NCBI RefSeq assembly: GCF_000447295.1 | Contig: NZ_KE650771.1 | Span: forward strand, 6,475,506 to 6,539,505 | DNA from: Fischerella sp. PCC 9431 | GTDB lineage: Bacteria > Cyanobacteriota > Cyanobacteriia > Cyanobacteriales > Nostocaceae | Direction of reading: 5' to 3' | Length of the DNA: 64,000 nucleotides | Shown: one piece after another, positions 26,446-35,689 of the stretch | Layout of the letters: every line of letters begins with the position of its first letter | Numbering within the stretch: position 1 is the stretch's first letter | The notes under the pieces: model-generated | Told to the model about the DNA's origin: nothing | The model's input: the letters and a program-made list of their open reading frames with translations, nothing else | Databases searched by the model: none | Position numbers and translations under genes: made by a program

Positions 26446-27118
26446 AGTGACGCTACGCTTATCGCATAAAAAACCACCTGTTCTCTCAGGTGGTTTAAGT
26501 TTACTTACATGTTTGTCATGCTCATGGTTAATTTGTATCACTTCGATACAGCAGCAGCTTGTCGGTGATGTGTTGATGCTGCGATCGCGCATAAATACTA
26601 AAACTACCTCCTGCTATTACAAGGGGTAGTTTTCGATGAAATAGAAGCATATTTTCAATAAAAGATTATTCACTAAAAGTAAGAAGAATATAAATGTTTT
26701 CTCTGAGTTTGATTGGAGAGAAATTTTGCATGAGGGGTGACGGGAGTCATGCGATCGCTACAAATAGTGGTTAGACTAATAAAGCTGCCGCGAACGTGGA
26801 ACGCGACAGCAACGAAGTTAAGTGATAGGTTGGTTAACCAAACTCAACAATTATCTTGTTTCTAAAGATATATACATATCTGTCAAGTGGATGGATCGTA
26901 TGAAGAAAAGTTGTAGCAATCAACACAATCAGGGAGGTTCATCGCCTTCCCTTCGCTTTTAGAATTGCATGTTTACCGCCTGGTTTTTTGTTGTGTAATG
27001 CGATCAATCGTTTTCCCATCGCCACAAAATCAGAGAAATTCCTTATACAGTCCTTATTTTTGGTCTATAGACTTATCAGTACAAGCTGACCCTGGTAGAA
27101 CAAACCTAGACTATTTAC

Positions 27119-27142
27119 CCTCCTGTGTTAGCAGGAGGTTTT
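27119..27142 (+). terminator. Terminator-like hairpin with T run
   Basis: CCTCCTG (27119-27125) pairs with CAGGAGG (27132-27138), followed by TTTT. No gene ends here now, so it may be the terminator of a lost gene. Some bacterial group II introns insert behind terminators. Confidence 0.55.
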
Positions 27143-27254
27143 ATGCGGATACGCTCACTTATACCACACCTTCATTTATAGCCCCTCTACAATCGCCGTG
27201 TGAGGGGTTTGTTATTGGTTCACCCACCACCACAGTAGGGCTAAAGCTAGAGGT

Positions 27255-28358
27255 GCGATGTAGAAAGTCGAGTGTTAGAGGACTAAATAAATCCTCCTAA
27301 AAGTGAGTGGAGAGCCGACTCTCCTGGTAGAATCTGTCCCACCATCCCCACGTAAAAGAGTCATTGACTCCGGTCACGCTGGCAGTAAGTAATGAAACCA
27401 GTGGAATGCAGACCACGAAAGAATCCAAATCTGGCAGCCTAAAACCGGGCTTGGACAAGGGGAAGTCCGACAGGGTTAATGAAAATGAACCGTCGAAGAA
27501 GCTTCGTCATTTACGCAATGAGTGAAATAAGGCTGATACACTCAAACCAAAAGGTAGATGGGTGGTGTAACGGTTCTCTAGTCCGTTACACGACAGACCA
27601 TAATCCCATCGGAGTATAGGCGGAACCCGACCCGGACGCATCTCAAGCACTCGGAACTACAGTAAGCCCAATGGATTCTCTGATACAAGTACCAGAGTAG
27701 GCGTTTCCGTAAGGGATGTACAATTATCCAGTGGGTAAAGGATGCTGGAAAAAGCGAATGCTCCTGGTAATGCAGGAGATAGGGGTTTAAAAGTTAGTTA
27801 CCCTACGTTGAAAGACGGCAGACTTCCAGCAGGTCTTCGACGATAAATCAAAGTAAAAGAACCGAATTGACTGTGAAAGATAGAGTCCAATTGGGCATCG
27901 GAGCAGAAAAACCGCTTCAAAACTGGGCTGACATTAATTGGCAGCTTGTAAAAAAGCGCGTGAGGAACTTGAGACAGAGAATTTATCGTGCAACTAAGAA
28001 CCAACAGTGGAATCAGGTCAGAAGTCTGATGAAACTGATGTTACGCAGTTTCTCCAACCTGCTACTATCTGTGCGACGAATTACCCAGGAAAACCAAGGG
28101 AAAAATACTGCTGGCATTGATGGTCAGATTGTAATAACCCCAGAACAGAGGGTAAACTTGGTAAAACAAATGCAGGAACACAAGCTATGGCAGGTTCACC
28201 CAACTCTTCGGGTATATATCCCAAAAGCTAATGGGAAACTTAGACCATTAGGAATTCCTCCTATTGCCAATCGAGTAGCACAGACAATTGTCAAAAACGC
28301 TCTAGAACCAAGTTGGGAAGCTCGTTTTGAATCCCATAGTTACGGTTTTCGCCCCGGT
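27255..28358 (+). mobile_element. Group II intron 1 (outer), 5' part, truncated
   Basis: It begins GTGCGATGTAGAAAG, fitting the GUGYG 5' rule. The RNA domains (27255-27860) precede an intron-encoded protein that starts at 27867. The protein is cut at FRPG by intron 2. After intron 2 ends (32774), only a few bases resembling SCHE continue, so the rest of the protein and domains V and VI of intron 1 are lost. It cannot splice. Confidence 0.75.
27867..28358 (+). pseudogene. Intron 1 maturase/reverse transcriptase, N-terminal part
   Basis: About 164 codons encode the N-terminal RT-0 to RT-2a region of a CL-type intron protein: SVRRITQENQGKNTAGIDG, VYIPKANGKLRPLGIP, then ALEPSWEARFE and SYGFRPG. 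Normal length is about 550-600 residues. The catalytic YADD and X domains are missing. The open frame continues 27 codons into intron 2 before a stop. Confidence 0.8.
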
Positions 28359-30315
28359 GTGCGATTCGTTGGGTATAAACTAACCCTGAAAAGGGTGGAG
28401 GACTACCCGCAAAGTTACTTAGTAGCTTTGACAATTTGATAGTCATGTGGGTGAAAGCTCATAGAAGCCAAGTCCCATCCTCTAGGTGCAAGAGTGAAAG
28501 CACACAGAGCGCAGTCAATAACTGCGTCCCCCAAGGTAGCGACTAGCCATCAATCCTTGAAGCGGGGGTGAAAGGTGTTAAATACTGGAAGCCTAATCTG
28601 GTATACATCAAGCAAAGAGTTCATGAGTAGGAATACGAAGGTATGTTTGAACCATCGTCAGGAAAGAACCAGCGAAATAAGGCTGTTTACGCTGGGAGTC
28701 CCAAAAGGGCAAGGATAATGGGGAGTTGGCAAGGTCCTGGGTGTCCAACAAGCACTTCCTCTAAACCCGGTGGATAGTACCGCTCTAAAAACTCGAACAA
28801 TGACTATCAGAAACGAAGTAACCTCTCGTATGTTCTCAGTACATATTACTGAGTAGGTGCTAACCAATACTACGAATAGGAAAGATTGATTCAAAAGCGA
28901 ATGCTTCGCTGTAATGGCGAGGATATGCAGACAGAATCACGGTGATTTGGAAGATAAAGTTTCCAGTAGCAGTAAATATGTCTAATACGAGTTTAAAGAC
29001 TACGGCGGAATGGCGCTCTATAAACTGGCGAAAGCTGGAGCGTAGAGTGTATAAGCTGCAACAGAGAATTTATCGAGCCTCTCAACGTGGCGATATAAAA
29101 GCATACCGCAGACTCCAGAAAATGTTGATGAATTCTTGGTCAGCAAGAGCATTGGCGGTCCGTAGAGTCACCCAGGATAATCAAGGGAAAAAGACAGCAG
29201 GTGTGGATGGCATTAAATCGCTAACCCCTAATCTTCGTCTAGCCCTAATTGACAAATTAAAACTGGGTTCTAAAGCTAGCCCAACCAGGCGTATATGGAT
29301 TCCCAAGCCTGGAAAGGATGAAAAAAGACCTTTAGGTATACCTACAATAAAAGACCGCGCCTTGCAAGCGCTTGTCCTTATTGCCTTAGAACCAGAATGG
29401 GAAGCGCGATTTGAACCTAACTCATACGGGTTTAGAGCCGGAAGGTCATGTCATGATGCAATCGAGGCAATTTTTAACTGCATTAGATACAAACCCAAAT
29501 TTGTGTTAGATGCCGACATATCAAAGTGTTTCGACTGTATCAACCACTCAGCACTGCTCCAAAAATTAAATACATCTCCCACCACTCGCCGTCAAATACG
29601 TGCGTGGTTAAAAGCGGAGGTGATGGATAATAAGCAGTTGTTTCCAACATCCGAGGGTACGCCACAAGGCGGCACTCTTTCGCCACTTTTGGCAAATATT
29701 GCCCTCCACGGCATGGAAAACCGAATTAAACAAGCCTTTCCAAAAGGTACAATCCGAAAGGTTGGTAAATACTCCGGGTATCAACCAGGAGCCACGTTGA
29801 TTAGGTATGCCGACGGCACGCCGATACAGGCGTGAGACTAATGGGGTGAAAGTCCCCTGACCCCAATTATCCGTTCGGGGGTCTAGCAGGAGGTCGAGTT
29901 GACGAAGCGATTCGTGGGCTTAAGTGACCTTGAACGATAGATGCAACACAGCGGGCTGCAACAACAGTGAACTCAAATCAGCCTCGTAATACTAAGTTGT
30001 GTGAGCCGACCGTATCGTCTGCGCGGGAAGGCTGTCAGAGGACAGGGATAAAACGGATACATGAACTGTCCTCGAGCACCGGGGTATTGGAGGTGGCACG
30101 CTGTAAAGGTCTTACGACCCCAGGTCGGGAGACCTCAACCAATGCCAGATGGCACTGGCAACTACTGAGTATAAGGGAAACCGAAAACTCAATGGGTTGG
30201 TTGAGGAGTCCGCAGGGTTCATAGTACCGATTGTAGGACTGGGACAGCATAACCCAGTCCGAGGGAAGGAACCCGACTTCAGTTAACAGCTTGCAATGCA
30301 GTTGAGGAGTTTTGA

Positions 30316-31626
30316 TTGCCTATGGCTACTAACGAAACAAATAAAGTTCGGCAACTGCAAAGAAGCTTATATCGCAAAGCCAAGCAGGAAAAGTCCGCAA
30401 AGTTCTACAGTCTGTACGATAAGTTGTGTCGCGCCGATGTTCTTTGGGAAGCATGGCTACAAGTCAAAGCAAACCAAGGAGCGCCGGGAATCGATGGTCA
30501 AACCATCGAAGCAATTGTCGAAGCAGGGGAAGAAGCACAGATGATTCAGGAATTGCATTTACAACTGCGCTCAAGAAGCTACCAATTTCAGCCTGTGCGA
30601 CGAGTGGATATTCCCAAGCCACAGGGTGGAGTGCGTCCTTTGGGAATCGCAACGGTAGCAGACCGTGTAGTGCAAACGGCAATGAAACTGGTGCTAGAAC
30701 CCATCTTTGAGGCTGATTTTCACAATTGCTCTTATGGCTATCGACCAAAACGGGATGCGAAAATGGCATCAATTGCCATTCGAGAAGACCTGCACAAGGG
30801 AGCTTGGGGAGTAGTGGAAATTGATTTTCAAAGCTACTTTACAACCATCCCCCACGAAAATCTGATGATACTCATCAAAGAGCGTGTGGTAGATGGCAGT
30901 ATGCTAAGAATTATTAAGCAAAGCCTAAAGGTGGGGGTGGAGTACCAGGGAACTGTGGAGCCAACGACAATAGGTGTACCACAAGGCTCGCCCATTTCCC
31001 CACTCTACAGTAACATCTACCTGAACCTACTTGACCGGGTATGGCATTCTAGAGGCTACCCAGAAAAGTTGGGAGCCACTCTTCATCGCTATGCTGATGA
31101 TGTGATTCTAGTATGTCGTAAAAGTGCAGAGCAAGCGTTACAAGCGTTTGAGTCCATTACCCAGAGGATGAAATTGCGGCTAAATCGCGAAAAGACCCGA
31201 ATTACGAAAATAACCGAAGGGTTTGTTTTCATCGGCTTTAATTTTGTGAAGCGGCGCAGTCCCAAGACGGGCAAGTATGGCATCTACATCTTTCCTAGCA
31301 AAACGGCTGAATGCAACATTCGTCGTCAGATAAAAGCAGTTAGTAAGCGACGCGCACCAATAAAGCCTGATGAGTTTGTTGAGCAAATCAACCAAAAGGT
31401 ACTGGGGTGGGCGAATTATTATCGCCATACCAACGCCAGTAAAGCCTTTAGGAGTTTACAACGATTTATCAATATTCGCTTTCGACGATACCTGAACTAC
31501 CGAAGCAAATGCCCAGGCTTTGGATGGAAGGAATTTCCAAATAAGAAACTCTATGCTATGGGAATTATCTACATTGGTAGCGGTTTCATCAGGTACGAGA
31601 GAGCGACTGTGAATGCTTTGCGATGA
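30316..31626 (+). CDS. ltrA: Intron 3 reverse transcriptase/maturase, intact
   Basis: This 436-residue protein has the full RT set: GAPGIDGQTI, PKPQGGVRPLGIATVADRVV, CSYGYRPKRDAKMA, VEIDFQSYFTTIPH (RT-3), GVPQGSPISPLYSNIYLN (RT-4), and HRYADDVILVC with both catalytic Asp. A thumb/X domain follows (VLGWANYYRHTNASKAF). There is no HNH endonuclease, unlike intron 2's protein, so it belongs to a different intron class. Later in-frame Met (residue 3, MATNE) is an alternative start. It is the only unbroken maturase of the three and may be what keeps the nest mobile. Confidence 0.85.
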   Translation: MPMATNETNKVRQLQRSLYRKAKQEKSAKFYSLYDKLCRADVLWEAWLQVKANQGAPGIDGQTIEAIVEAGEEAQMIQELHLQLRSRSYQFQPVRRVDIPKPQGGVRPLGIATVADRVVQTAMKLVLEPIFEADFHNCSYGYRPKRDAKMASIAIREDLHKGAWGVVEIDFQSYFTTIPHENLMILIKERVVDGSMLRIIKQSLKVGVEYQGTVEPTTIGVPQGSPISPLYSNIYLNLLDRVWHSRGYPEKLGATLHRYADDVILVCRKSAEQALQAFESITQRMKLRLNREKTRITKITEGFVFIGFNFVKRRSPKTGKYGIYIFPSKTAECNIRRQIKAVSKRRAPIKPDEFVEQINQKVLGWANYYRHTNASKAFRSLQRFINIRFRRYLNYRSKCPGFGWKEFPNKKLYAMGIIYIGSGFIRYERATVNALR

Positions 31627-31636
31627 AGACTGTCGG

Positions 31637-31670
31637 ACCGCCGTATTCGGGAAAACTGAACGTACGGTGG
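31637..31670 (+). ncRNA. Domain V of intron 3
   Basis: The 34-base hairpin contains GCCGTAT paired with ACGTACGGT, a two-base bulge and a GAAA-type loop. This is the catalytic heart of group II introns and lies 10 bases behind the maturase stop codon. Confidence 0.7.
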
Positions 31671-32697
31671 GATGGGAAGGGGATGGTGAAACATACTGCG
31701 TGAAAGCTAGTGAGGCACTGTGCCTAAGACACCCGCAGATAACAGATAGGCTTTTTAGCTACTGAGGCACTGTGTGTATTTTAGGACTTCCACAGACAAC
31801 GGATATGCTCTCATTGTTGTTGCCAAGTCATTCCTTTACCCTAGATTTTCTCATTACAGCGAAAACAAAAGCAGACATCGAAGCAATTATCCCCATAGTA
31901 CAAACGTGGCTCAGTCATAGAGGTTTGGAACTAAACACGGAAAAGACCAAAATTGTTCATGTCCAAGACGGTTGCAATTTCTTAGGTTTTAACATCCGTC
32001 AATTCCAACATAAGTGTTTGTGTAAACCACAAAAGGATAAGGTATTAAATTTTCTAAAAAGCATTTGCAGCTGGCTGCGGAGTAACCCTCACGCCAGCCC
32101 AGCAGCAGTGATTAATTACCTCAATCCAGTATTACGGGGATGGGGAAACTACTACAAATATGGGGTCAGCAAACAAGTGTTTAGCTATGTAGACAACCAA
32201 ATCTGGAAAGCCCTTTGGAAATGGTGCTGCAAGCGACATCCTAACAAAGGAAGCTGGTGGATTGCCGATAAATACTTTCATTCCTTCAAGGGGCGAAAGT
32301 GGAATTTTGCAACTACAACTGTTGACCGAACAGGCAAGCGGAAAACTATAGTGCTGGTAAAACTAGCAGGTATTCCTATTCAACGCCATGTAAAGGTCAA
32401 AGGCATTGCTTCCCCAGATGACCCCAGTCTCAATCATTACTGGAAACATCGCCAGACTCAATATGGCAAATCATATTGGGAAAAAGGTTCTAAGTTTTAC
32501 AAAGTAGCTTGTAACCAAAACTGGCAGTGTCCAGTATGTAGAGAACCCCTGTTTAATGGAGAATCATTGCATACCCACCATGTTGTACAGGTCAAAGATG
32601 GCGGCACAGACAAAGAAGAAAACCTTGTCCACCTCCATCAAGCCTGTCACCAACAATTACATTATCGTGGGAATCGTTCACCCGTTGCTGAAGGCTT

Positions 32698-32732
32698 GAG
32701 CTGACTGATGGGACGACTGTCACGGTCAGTTC
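32698..32732 (+). ncRNA. Domain V of intron 2
   Basis: GAGCTGACTG pairs with CACGGTCAGTTC around GGACGAC, the typical domain V shape. It overlaps the end of the HNH protein gene (stop 32702-32704), as usual for CL introns, and is followed directly by a domain VI hairpin. Confidence 0.7.
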
Positions 32733-32774
32733 TGAGGGGAGGAGAACACGGTGACGTGTTTCTCCTTACCCGAC

Positions 32775-33314
32775 AAGCTGCCATGAAGTACCACGCAGAG
32801 ATACAAAGTTCCGATTTTATTTTTTGTTTTGGAACTTGTCCCCATCTTCGGTGGTTTTGATGCCAAAAATTTATTCTTTCGTTTTTAAACAAAAAGATGC
32901 TTCCAGCAAAAAACAAGGAAGCATCCAACATCAGTGTTTTGACTAAAGCGACTTCACTATTTACAGTACAATTGTACTAAAAAAGGCGCGATCGCCCTCT
33001 TTTCGAGCGAGGAAACAAGCGCGATCGCGTAGCGGCTCCTATAGAGCATCGCCTCCATACCTCTGCACTTCAAACTTGTGCTGATTACAGGTTTGAAGTT
33101 AAAAGAAGGTTATCAAATGAAAATACGATGAACATTTCGCATTATCTCTATGTATTACTTAAATGAAAAGCAATTATCAACAAAAGCCGACACAGCATCT
33201 TCTTAGCAGTGAGAAAGCTACTTTGATGTGGGTTGTGTGTAGCCAAAAATAAACCCCTATCTGGCCGGATGGGGTTGGGATTCGTAATTTTCATTAATCG
33301 TTATGAGGTACATT
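32775..33314. other. Region behind the intron nest
   Basis: The first bases (AAGCTGCCATGAA) look like the continuation of intron 1's protein gene (SCHE) and then stop matching. The rest holds no gene. A hairpin ACTTCAAACTTGTG/ACAGGTTTGAAGT spans about 33066-33098. Several HIP1 octamers occur around 32990-33030. The region ahead of 33315 should contain a plasmid-type promoter. Confidence 0.45.
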
Positions 33315-33603
33315 ATGACGCAAAACGGCGTAAGAATTCAAGAGAAGTTTTACCCACTTCAGCATAAAGAATGGCTAAGAGCCTGCCGGGAACTAACGCC
33401 AGTACAACTGGCTGTACTATATCCGAACTGTTGACCCCTATAACCAGGGAATTGAAATTAATTGCGCCGAAATAGCTCGTCTACTGTCAAAGCCAAAACG
33501 CAAGCTCCAAAAGGAAACCGTAAGCCGCGCTATCAAAGAACTTATTGCTCTTGGTTTCTTGAGCGATGAAATTGCTGTAACTTCCCTGGAGGTGGAATCA
33601 TAA
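33315..33603 (+). pseudogene. Plasmid-type HTH (replication-associated) protein, frameshifted
   Basis: The frame from ATG 33315 reads MTQNGVRIQEKFYPLQHKEW and stops after 39 codons (33432-33434). The neighbouring frame continues YYIRTVDPYNQGIEINCAEI and VSRAIKELIALGFLS to a TAA at 33601-33603 that overlaps the next ATG (TAATG). The winged-helix pattern matches the N-terminus of the 51630-52613 protein (EFYPLQKSELMAL). One small indel near 33420 explains the break. Programmed frameshifting is conceivable but there is no obvious slippery run. Confidence 0.6.
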
Positions 33604-34340
33604 TGGCCAAAACACAAAGAGAAAAAATTGGCGTACCATTCCACCCCCTTACCAAGGAGGAAATTAAACAGTGGTATCGAGACAAGCTGCTTACTAGCGC
33701 TGGATATTTACTAGCTATCAAAAAAGTTACAAGACCTCCTGGTACAAGTCTGGTCATCCCCAATGTTTTAAAGTTCTGTAAAGAATGGGAAATTAGTAAA
33801 TCCGCCTTTTATAGGGCAGTAAACGAACTTAGAGAAAAAGGATACACCGACTGGGAAGCAACTCAAGAAATAGTCCTTCAAGAAACCCAAAAAATTATTT
33901 ATTTTCCATCAGATGAAAAATGTCCCGCTTGTGGGACAGATTCCCACGAGCGGGAAAATAAAAAGCTAAAACCCTTACCAAATAACGATTCCAGCACCCC
34001 TCAGATCTATCAGACTTATTCAGACTTTATTCAGACTCTCTCAGAAGAGGAGCGAGCGAATTTTTTAAAATTTTGTCAGGAAAAGATAAAGAATCTCAGC
34101 CAGGAAGTAAATGACATTGAGGCGTGGTTAGCACATAAAAATAAAGCTGGACAAAATCGTTGGGAAGTTTATTACGAAAAATATCTAGCCTCAAAACAAA
34201 CACAGACCAAAAAAGCTGCAACCAAAAATGCTTTAGATGAATTTCGCCAAGAAATCGAAGAACGGCAACAACGGGCCCAAAGAGCTTGGGAAGAGTCGCA
34301 ACGCCAAAATCGCGCTCTTGATACTGGAGGTGCGACGTGA
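33603..34340 (+). CDS. Plasmid-type HTH/coiled-coil protein upstream of dnaB
   Basis: This 245-residue protein has an N-terminal winged-helix-like region (residues 45-85: FCKEWEISKSAFYRAVNELR), a CPACG motif, a Pro/Ser/Gln linker (KPLPNNDSSTPQIYQTY) and a charged coiled-coil tail. The linker style recurs in the 51630 protein, indicating related plasmid replication or regulatory proteins. It starts one base inside the previous stop and ends overlapping the GTG of dnaB by 4 bp, so the three genes are translationally coupled. A role as replication initiator or helicase loader is inferred from context. Confidence 0.6.
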   Translation: MAKTQREKIGVPFHPLTKEEIKQWYRDKLLTSAGYLLAIKKVTRPPGTSLVIPNVLKFCKEWEISKSAFYRAVNELREKGYTDWEATQEIVLQETQKIIYFPSDEKCPACGTDSHERENKKLKPLPNNDSSTPQIYQTYSDFIQTLSEEERANFLKFCQEKIKNLSQEVNDIEAWLAHKNKAGQNRWEVYYEKYLASKQTQTKKAATKNALDEFRQEIEERQQRAQRAWEESQRQNRALDTGGAT

Positions 34341-35680
34341 TTGATAAACTGCCTCCCCAAAATATCGAGGTTGAAGAAGCGATTTTAGGCGGGATCATGC
34401 TCGACCCAGAAGCGATGAGTAGGATCAGCGATCGCCTAATTCCGGAAGCTTTTTATATCGACTCCCATAAAGATATTTATCAAGCCGCCCAGCGCCTTCA
34501 TTGGTCTGGTAAACCTACAGATTTGCTCTCGGTGACAAATTGGCTGGCTAACTACAATTTACTCACACGCATTGGCGGTAGAAATAAACTTGCCTCACTC
34601 GTGGACTGCACGGTTTCTGCAATCAACATTGATGCCTTAGCTGAACTGGTTATGGACAAGTACACACGTAGGCAGTTGATTAAAGCGGGTAACGAAATCG
34701 TGCAGCTGGGTTATGAAACAGAAACTGAGTTGCCAATTATACTTGACCAGTCGGAACAGAAAGTTTTTCGGCTGTCGCAACAACAATTTTCTACCAACAC
34801 CGAACATAACAGCACAATCACAGCTGCGGCGTATAGCGATTTAGAACAAATTAGCCCCATTTATCCGACTGGAATTCACCAATTAGACGAACTGATTGTG
34901 GGGTTTGAAGGGGGGACACTGACCCTAGTTGCAGGTCGCCCATCAATGGGGAAAAGCGCCATCGCCATGTGTCTGGCACAACGCATGATGTTGCTGCACA
35001 ATCTCCCGGTGGTTTTCTTCTCGTTGGAGATGACCAAAAAGCAACTGGAATACAGGCTATGGAGTTTAATTAGCGTCACTCCCCAGTATCAAGATTTAGA
35101 AATAATTCCCTTGAGGGGCGATCGCATCCGCCGCCATCGAGCTGGACTTTCACCCCTAATGGATTGGGAATTTCATAGTCTTGCCAAAATTGTTGGTATT
35201 GCTAGTGAACTGCCTTTGTACATAAATGACTCAAGAGGCATTACTGTTTCTGGGATTGCTTCCCAATGCCGTCAAATTAAGGCAAGAGAGGGAAAGTTGG
35301 GACTGGTTGTAGTTGATTACCTGCAAATGATGGCAGAGGACTCTGGAGACAACCGTAGCTATGAACTAGGGGATGTAGCTAGGGGACTTTACAAAATGGC
35401 AGGGGAATTAGATGTACCTGTTTTGGCACTATCGCAAATTTCTAGGGCAGTTGAGAGCAGGCAATGTAAGCGCCCGATGATGAGTGACCTCAGTCAGTCG
35501 GGAATCCTAGAAATGGTGGCAGATAACATAATACTTGCTTACTGGGATGAGTATTATCACTTAGATACTGGAAATCGGGGATTGTTGGAATTGATCGTGG
35601 CTAAGGCACGGCACGGTGAGACGGGTACGGCGGCGGTGTTGTTTGACAAGTCCTACGGCATTATTAAAAACCTGGGGTGA
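34337..35680 (+). CDS. dnaB: DnaB-type replicative helicase (plasmid/mobile-element version)
   Basis: This 447-residue hexameric DNA helicase starts with GTG, overlapping the preceding stop. The N-terminal domain (LPPQNIEVEEAILGGIMLDP) binds primase. The RecA-like C-terminal domain carries Walker A (AGRPSMGKSAIA), Walker B (LVVVDYLQMM), and the DnaB-specific motifs SQISRAVE and DLSQSGILEMVAD (the usual R-x-SG[ASD]IEQ block changed to QSGILEM). The length is normal. A second dnaB clustered with plasmid HTH genes implies an autonomous replicon or an element that brings its own fork machinery. Confidence 0.9.
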   Translation: MIDKLPPQNIEVEEAILGGIMLDPEAMSRISDRLIPEAFYIDSHKDIYQAAQRLHWSGKPTDLLSVTNWLANYNLLTRIGGRNKLASLVDCTVSAINIDALAELVMDKYTRRQLIKAGNEIVQLGYETETELPIILDQSEQKVFRLSQQQFSTNTEHNSTITAAAYSDLEQISPIYPTGIHQLDELIVGFEGGTLTLVAGRPSMGKSAIAMCLAQRMMLLHNLPVVFFSLEMTKKQLEYRLWSLISVTPQYQDLEIIPLRGDRIRRHRAGLSPLMDWEFHSLAKIVGIASELPLYINDSRGITVSGIASQCRQIKAREGKLGLVVVDYLQMMAEDSGDNRSYELGDVARGLYKMAGELDVPVLALSQISRAVESRQCKRPMMSDLSQSGILEMVADNIILAYWDEYYHLDTGNRGLLELIVAKARHGETGTAAVLFDKSYGIIKNLG

Positions 35681-35689
35681 GGGGGCAAG

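Larger units (their letters stand above)
26066..27254. other. 1.2-kb region without genes, rich in repeats and hairpins
   Basis: It contains heptamer repeats (26264-26293, 26400-26445), a hairpin AAACCACCTG/CAGGTGGTTT (26471-26480 with 26487-26496), and two terminator-like hairpins: 27119-27138 followed by TTTT, and CCCCTC/GAGGGG around 27182-27208. The 111-codon frame at 26965-27300 has no protein-like pattern. The group II intron begins right behind these hairpins. Confidence 0.5.
29815..31843 (+). mobile_element. Group II intron 3 (innermost), inserted in the YADD motif of intron 2's protein
   Basis: The exon breaks after TATGCCGACG (YAD|D) and resumes at GATTTTCTCATT, an insert of about 2.03 kb. 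A GTGAGACTAATGGGG 5'-like sequence begins at 29832, leaving 16-17 unexplained bases after the exon. Domain V is at about 31637-31670 (GCCGTATTCGGG, then ACGTACGGT). About 170 bp follow domain V before the exon, longer than usual, and include a repeated GAGGCACTGTG motif (31712 and 31764). Exact ends therefore remain uncertain. Its protein gene is intact. Confidence 0.75.
28978..32704 (+). pseudogene. ltrA: Intron 2 reverse transcriptase-maturase-HNH protein, split by intron 3
   Basis: The 5' part (28978-29815) encodes MSNTSLKTTAEWRSINWR to the catalytic core, with DADISKCFDCINH (RT-3) and TPQGGTLSPLLANIAL (RT-4), ending ...LIRYAD. The 3' part (from 31844/31845) resumes at DFLITAKTKADIEAI and continues through RT-7, the X/maturase domain and an HNH endonuclease (CPVCREPL, THHVVQVKDGGTDKEENLV, CHQQLH). 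Joined, they give about 565 residues, full length for CL-type intron proteins. The break lies inside the YADD active-site motif, so activity requires removal of intron 3. Confidence 0.8.
28359..32774 (+). mobile_element. Group II intron 2 (middle), inserted in intron 1's protein gene
   Basis: The 5' end GTGCGATTCGTTGGG directly follows the FRPG codons of the intron 1 protein. Domain V is recognisable at about 32698-32732 (GAGCTGACTGATGG, then CACGGTCAGTTC). Domain VI follows (GGAGAACACGGTGACGTG) and ends CCCGAC. The intron protein carries an HNH endonuclease. It is itself interrupted by intron 3. Exact 3' end is set by the AY rule and domain VI pairing and could be off by a few bases. Confidence 0.8.

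Noticed and set aside
26965-27300. 111-codon frame ahead of the intron nest
   Set aside because: It passes through two terminator-like hairpins and into the intron 5' end; no protein-like pattern.
31801-31840. YALIVVAKS reading just before the intron 2 exon resumes, similar to an RT YADD region without DD
   Set aside because: The exact restoration of YADDFLITAK by joining 29814 to 31844 explains the exon better; the similarity is probably chance.
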